From Chlorops oryzae (Eukaryota; Arthropoda; Insecta; Diptera; Chloropidae), in the NCBI GenBank assembly GCA_020466095.1, contig CM035808.1, positions 27,805,345-27,869,344 on the forward strand: 64,000 nt of DNA, written 5' to 3'. The notes beneath the pieces are model-generated. The model did no database searches. It was not told where the DNA came from and saw only the letters and a list, made by a program, of their open reading frames with translations. Positions 59,530 through 64,000 of this stretch are shown piece after piece. The translations under genes and the position numbers were made by a program. Each line of letters starts with the position of its first letter. Position 1 is the stretch's first letter.

Positions 59530-60526
59530 AAGAAAGCTAAAGTCGGTCAAGCCCGACTTTGAAATACCCAGCGTCCCGACGTTATGAGCGCACTATGTTT
59601 TGCTTCTCTATTTATGGGCGTGGCAGTGGGACGGCCACATAAATTATTTCCCTACACCTTTCATTCGCCTTGGTGAACCTATGTTGCGAATTTGAAGCTT
59701 CTACGCCTTTTACTTCGGAAGTTACGAAAAATCTTCATTTGTGGGCGTGGCAGTGGGCGGGCCACATACATTTTTTTCCTACACCTTTCATTCGCCTTGG
59801 TGAACCTATGTTGCGAATTTGAAGCTTCTACGCCTTTTACTTCGGAAGTTACGAAAATTCTCCATTTGTGGGCCGTGGCAGTGGGCGGGATACATACATT
59901 TTTGTTCCTACACCTTTCATTTGCCTTTGTCAACCTATGTTGCGATTTTGAAGGTTCTACGCTTTTTACTTCGGAAGTTACGAAAAATCTCCATTTGTGG
60001 GCGTGGCAGTGGGCGGGCCTCATAAAATTTTTTCCTACACCTTTCATTCGTCTTGGTCAACCTATGTTGCGAATTTGAAGCTTCTACGCCTTTTACTTCA
60101 CAAGTTACGATAAGCCCTTATTTGTGGGCGTGGCTCACGGAGGGCGGCGTCCATTTTTTTCCAGGATATGTCTCTTTTTGTAGTTTACCAGTACACCAAA
60201 TATCAATAGAATGTGTTGAGTGGTTCGCAAGTTACAAGCATTTTACTGAAAACACATTAAATTCATTTGTGGGCGTGGCAGTGAGCGGATGTCTTCCATT
60301 TTTAGTTAGGATCATACTCGGACCCCGATATACCTGTGTGCCACATTTCGACTTGATTGGTCCAGCCGTTTCGGAGGAGATCCGGACACGGACGGACGGA
60401 CAGACGGACATGTCTAAATTGAATTTTGATCCTGATCAAGAATATATATATATATATGTCTATATCTACGGAGCGTTATTCTGGCTGTTACAAGATACCG
60501 CAATATACGTTGCTTACGCTGGGTAT
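59530..60526. mobile_element. ATACCCAGCGT element, long form, in duplication copy 1
   Basis: Left end AAGAAAGCTAAAGTCGG with stem AAGTCGG/CCGACTT and ATACCCAGCGT; right end ACGCTGGGTAT at about 60516-60526. Compared with 8463-8950 it has an expanded interior. It also holds GGACGGACGG runs and a (TA)n near 60440. Confidence 0.8.
59651..60157. repeat. Four direct repeats of about 127 bp within the element
   Basis: CCTACACCTTTCATTYG starts at 59651, 59778, 59907 and 60034. Each unit runs through TATGTTGCGA, GAAGCTTCTACGCC and GTGGGCGTGGCAGTGGGCGG. The same four occur in the second duplicate. The series of short frames over these units is an artefact. Confidence 0.92.
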
Positions 60527-61303
60527 AAAAACAAATAAGTACTTTGAATTACTTTCGCTACTTGAACGCATACGCTTATTACAAGTAATCGGACTCGCAG
60601 GGTTGCATTTAAGTCACACATTTCCTATATTTCTGTCAACCTGTCATCGAAATTTCAACTCTGATTTCCTTTCTTCAAAGTAGTGAGTTCGTTACTTCCT
60701 TTCAATTTACTTTAACAGCGTTGAGCCCTCAAAGTGCTAAGTTAGATAAGCAGAATATACTGGAACTGAAAAAGCATACGTGTAAAGGGTTTTCCATCGC
60801 AAATGAGATAGTCTCGAAAATGCGAATTTTCATACATAAAGATGTTTTAAAGTATCGATATTTTTCACACCGATATTACATCCGCAGCCCCCGGAGTACA
60901 GACGATGATTTTTAAATATGTTTTAATTATGTACGAATTGACGTATACTTTGATAGCGCAAAAAAATTATAAGCTACCTAAAATGCCCTTATATATTTGC
61001 AACAACCTACTAATCGGAGTTATTCTGAAAACGTTCAGTCTGGCAGCACCACATATTGTTTTGTTTTGTTTGAATGCATTTATGGATGTATGTGTCTGTG
61101 TAGTTTCTGAATTTAATAATTAATTGTTTTTTCGGGATATCGTCGGAAATAAGTGTCGCCTAAAAGAGTATAATATCTCGGCCGCATCAGGAAGTCATTT
61201 TACGTAAATATATGTATATTTCTTTCTTTTTGCAAAGGTTATTATACCCCTTTTTGCGAACTTCAATTTAGGTTAACGCGGATTTTATAGCGGTTTTTTT
61301 CAC

Positions 61304-63921
61304 TTTTTTATTTTGGACAACTTGGAGACAAGAAATCGTGTCCGCCAGCACTACACCTTTTTTTGAAGTCTCCACTTTGACGGCCGAGAACATTTCGAAC
61401 CGTCCTCACATAAAATAAAAGTGTTTCTTTAATAATATTCATCAATTCTGAACACAATTAAAAAATCGAAAAAATGTCTTCGTTTTTTTGTAAGGAATTC
61501 TAAAAAAAAAAATTGGTCCAAAACAGGCTAAGGAGACAACCACCTTATGCCCAAAAAATCATTTCAGAATAAATTTATTTCATATCAAAATATATTTATT
61601 AAAATTTAGTCATATTGAATTTTTAATTGTAACACTTAAATATAAAGACATCCCCTCATAATAAAATACAAAGACCTTAAGAGTATTTTTCAGTGGAATG
61701 AGCAATTTTTCATCGGTTTTAACGCAGTTTTCGTCATTTTTAGTGAATTTGTTTCCTAGCCCTAACTATTACGAATTAAAACAAGTTGAGTTGTGTCATA
61801 GGACACCAGATAAGAACGAAGTTCATTATGGTATTTATAAATGTTAGTAAATATAATTCGCAGCAAGGTTTTTCGCAAAACTCAATTGTTTTTATTAATC
61901 GAAAAATATATGTATACAAGACGGCTGTTTGTTGTTTTCAACTGTTTTTAACAAGCGAAAATGCGATACAGTATATTCTGCTTAGCTGCATTCCATTATT
62001 TTCCAGACAATTTTATGCACTTACGCGAAAAACGCACCTACCCGAAATTTTTTGCTGTATTTTTGAGTAATATATCAGAATGTCTTTAACAACACTTGAA
62101 TTCTTAAAAGAACGCCGTCCAAATATTAATTTTATTAACAAACAACTAAGAAAGCTAAAGTCGGTCAAGCCCGACTTTGAAATACCCAGCGTCCCGACGT
62201 TATGAGCGCACTATGTTTTGCTTCTCTATTTATGGGCGTGGCAGTGGGACGGCCACATAAATTATTTCCCTACACCTTTCATTCGCCTTGGTGAACCTAT
62301 GTTGCGAATTTGAAGCTTCTACGCCTTTTACTTCGGAAGTTACGAAAAATCTTCATTTGTGGGCGTGGCAGTGGGCGGGCCACATACATTTTTTTCCTAC
62401 ACCTTTCATTCGCCTTGGTGAACCTATGTTGCGAATTTGAAGCTTCTACGCCTTTTACTTCGGAAGTTACGAAAATTCTCCATTTGTGGGCGTGGCAGTG
62501 GGCGGGATACATACATTTTTGTTCCTACACCTTTCATTTGCCTTTGTCAACCTATGTTGCGATTTTGAAGGTTCTACGCTTTTTACTTCGGAAGTTACGA
62601 AAAATCTCCATTTGTGGGCGTGGCAGTGGGCGGGCCTCATAAAATTTTTTCCTACACCTTTCATTCGTCTTGGTCAGCCTATGTTGCGAATTTGAAGCTT
62701 CTACGCCTTTTACTTCACAAGTTACGATAAGCCCTTATTTGTGGGCGTGGCTCACGGAGGGCGGCGTCCATTTTTTTCCAGGATATGTCTCTTTTTGTAG
62801 TTTACCAGTACACCAAATATCAATAGAATGTGTTGAGTGGTTCGCAAGTTACAAGCATTTTACTGAAAACACATTAAATTCATTTGTGGGCGTGGCAGTG
62901 AGCGGATGTCTTCCATTTTTAGTTAGGATCATACTCGGACCCCGATATACCTGTGTGCCACATTTCGACTTGATTGGTCCAGCCGTTTCGGAGGAGATCC
63001 GGACACGGACGGACGGACAGACGGACATGTCTAAATTGAATTTTTGATCCTGATCAAGAATATATATATATATATGTCTATATCTACGGAGCGTTATTCT
63101 GGCTGTTACAAGATACCGCAATATACGTTGCTTACGCTGGGTATAAAAACAAATAAGTACTTTGAATTACTTTCGCTACTTGAACGCATACGCTTATTAC
63201 AAGTAATCGGACTCGCAGGGTTGCATTTAAGTCACACATTTCCTATATTTCTGTCAACCTGTCATCGAAATTTCAACTCTGATTTCCTTTCTTCAAAGTA
63301 GTGAGTTCGTTACTTCCTTTCAATTTACTTTAACAGCGTTGAGCCCTCAAAGTGCTAAGTTAGATAAGCAGAATATACTGGAACTGAAAAAGCATACGTG
63401 TAAAGGGTTTTCCATCGCAAATGAGATAGTCTCGAAAATGCGAATTTTCATACATAAAGATGTTTTAAAGTATCGATATTTTTCACACCGATATTACATC
63501 CGCAGCCCCCGGAGTACAGACGATGATTTTAAATATGTTTTAATTATGTACGAATTGACGTATACTTTGATAGCGCAAAAAAATTATAAGCTACCTAAAA
63601 TGCCCTTATATATTTGCAACAACCTACTAATCGGAGTTATTCTGAAAACGTTCAGTCTGGCAGCACCACATATTGTTTTGTTTTGTTTGAATGCATTTAT
63701 GGATGTATGTGTCTGTGTAGTTTCTGAATTTAATAATTAATTGTTTTTTCGGGATATCGTCGGAAATAAGTGTCGCCTAAAAGAGTATAATATCTCGGCC
63801 GCATCAGGAAGTCATTTTACGTAAATATATGTATATTTCTTTCTTTTTGCAAAGGTTATTATACCCCTTTTTGCGAACTTCAATTTAGGTAACGCGGATT
63901 TTATAGCGGTTTTTCACTTTT
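61304..63921. repeat. 2.6-kb tandem duplication, copy 2
   Basis: Second unit; similarity stops at CACTTTTT|CTCG near 63921. A 133-codon frame (63339-63740) is open here but is broken in copy 1 by a single T, and I recognise no domain in it. Confidence 0.97.
62148..63144. mobile_element. ATACCCAGCGT element, long form, in duplication copy 2
   Basis: Copy of 59530-60526, with the same ends and four internal repeats. Confidence 0.8.
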
Positions 63922-64000
63922 TCTCGACTAGGTCCCCTGTCGCTATCGTTTCATAAAGAACTTCGTTCTAAAAATTATAACTTCTATTTAGATATCTGCG

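Larger units (their letters stand above)
58687..61303. repeat. 2.6-kb tandem duplication, copy 1
   Basis: 58687-61303 is repeated at 61304-63921, offset 2617 bp, nearly identical; the rare differences are mostly homopolymer length. The boundaries fall in T runs (CACTTTTTT/TTTTTTATTTT). The unit includes a complete ATACCCAGCGT element. Confidence 0.97.

Noticed and set aside
63339..63740. 133-codon frame in the second duplicate
   Set aside because: Broken by one base in the otherwise identical first duplicate, no recognisable domain, and lies in repeat DNA.

Overview
The window is nuclear DNA of a higher fly (Diptera, Schizophora). It is AT-rich, its genes have short introns with GTRAGT donors and pyrimidine-CAG acceptors, and every recognisable protein is closest in my memory to Drosophila-type proteins. 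The crowd of small transposons and the CATACATA/TATGTATG runs suggest a tephritid fruit fly, but that is inference; the genus cannot be fixed from sequence alone.

Layout. Bases 1-510 hold the last coding exon of a calpain (penta-EF-hand tail). An intact hAT-type miniature element (732-1622) follows, then a single-exon prolidase/dipeptidase gene (Dip-C type, 2565-4052). Convergent to it lies the spliceosomal DEAH helicase Prp16/DHX38 on the minus strand (CDS 4827-29414, seven coding exons). Its intron 4 is 20.35 kb and contains a complete four-exon gene of unknown function on the opposite strand (18085-25617), with many small transposons. Upstream of the helicase are several miniature elements, a two-exon gene for a small secreted single-VWC-domain (Vago-like) peptide (31494-31841), a tRNA-derived SINE with perfect target-site duplications and a decayed Helitron (about 34.4-37.4 kb). 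Next come a minus-strand exon with two zinc-finger-like motifs (37753-38222) and a six-exon minus-strand gene ending in an ING-type PHD finger with a 1-base frameshift (40787-41872). From 45588 to 57176, minus strand, are the last two visible coding exons of a Vsx/Chx10 homeobox gene, split inside the homeodomain by a 9.74 kb intron. The window ends with a nearly identical 2.6-kb tandem duplication (58687-63921).

The genes do not form a pathway. They act separately in proteolysis (calpain, prolidase), pre-mRNA splicing (Prp16), secreted peptide/immune-type function (SVWC), chromatin reading (PHD) and neural/eye patterning (Vsx). The unusual content is the mobile-element record. At least four hAT-type elements have perfect 8-bp duplications or clear traces of them, one inserted fragment can be timed against empty-site paralogues, and two SINE copies belong to one family. 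There is also an unexplained cluster of six copies of a 14-15-base motif, GTGTYGCACGTTAC, around 38.4-39.7 kb. Two coding frames (helicase, PHD finger) are each broken by one base, and the two duplicate copies differ mostly in homopolymer length, so consensus errors in the assembly are likely.
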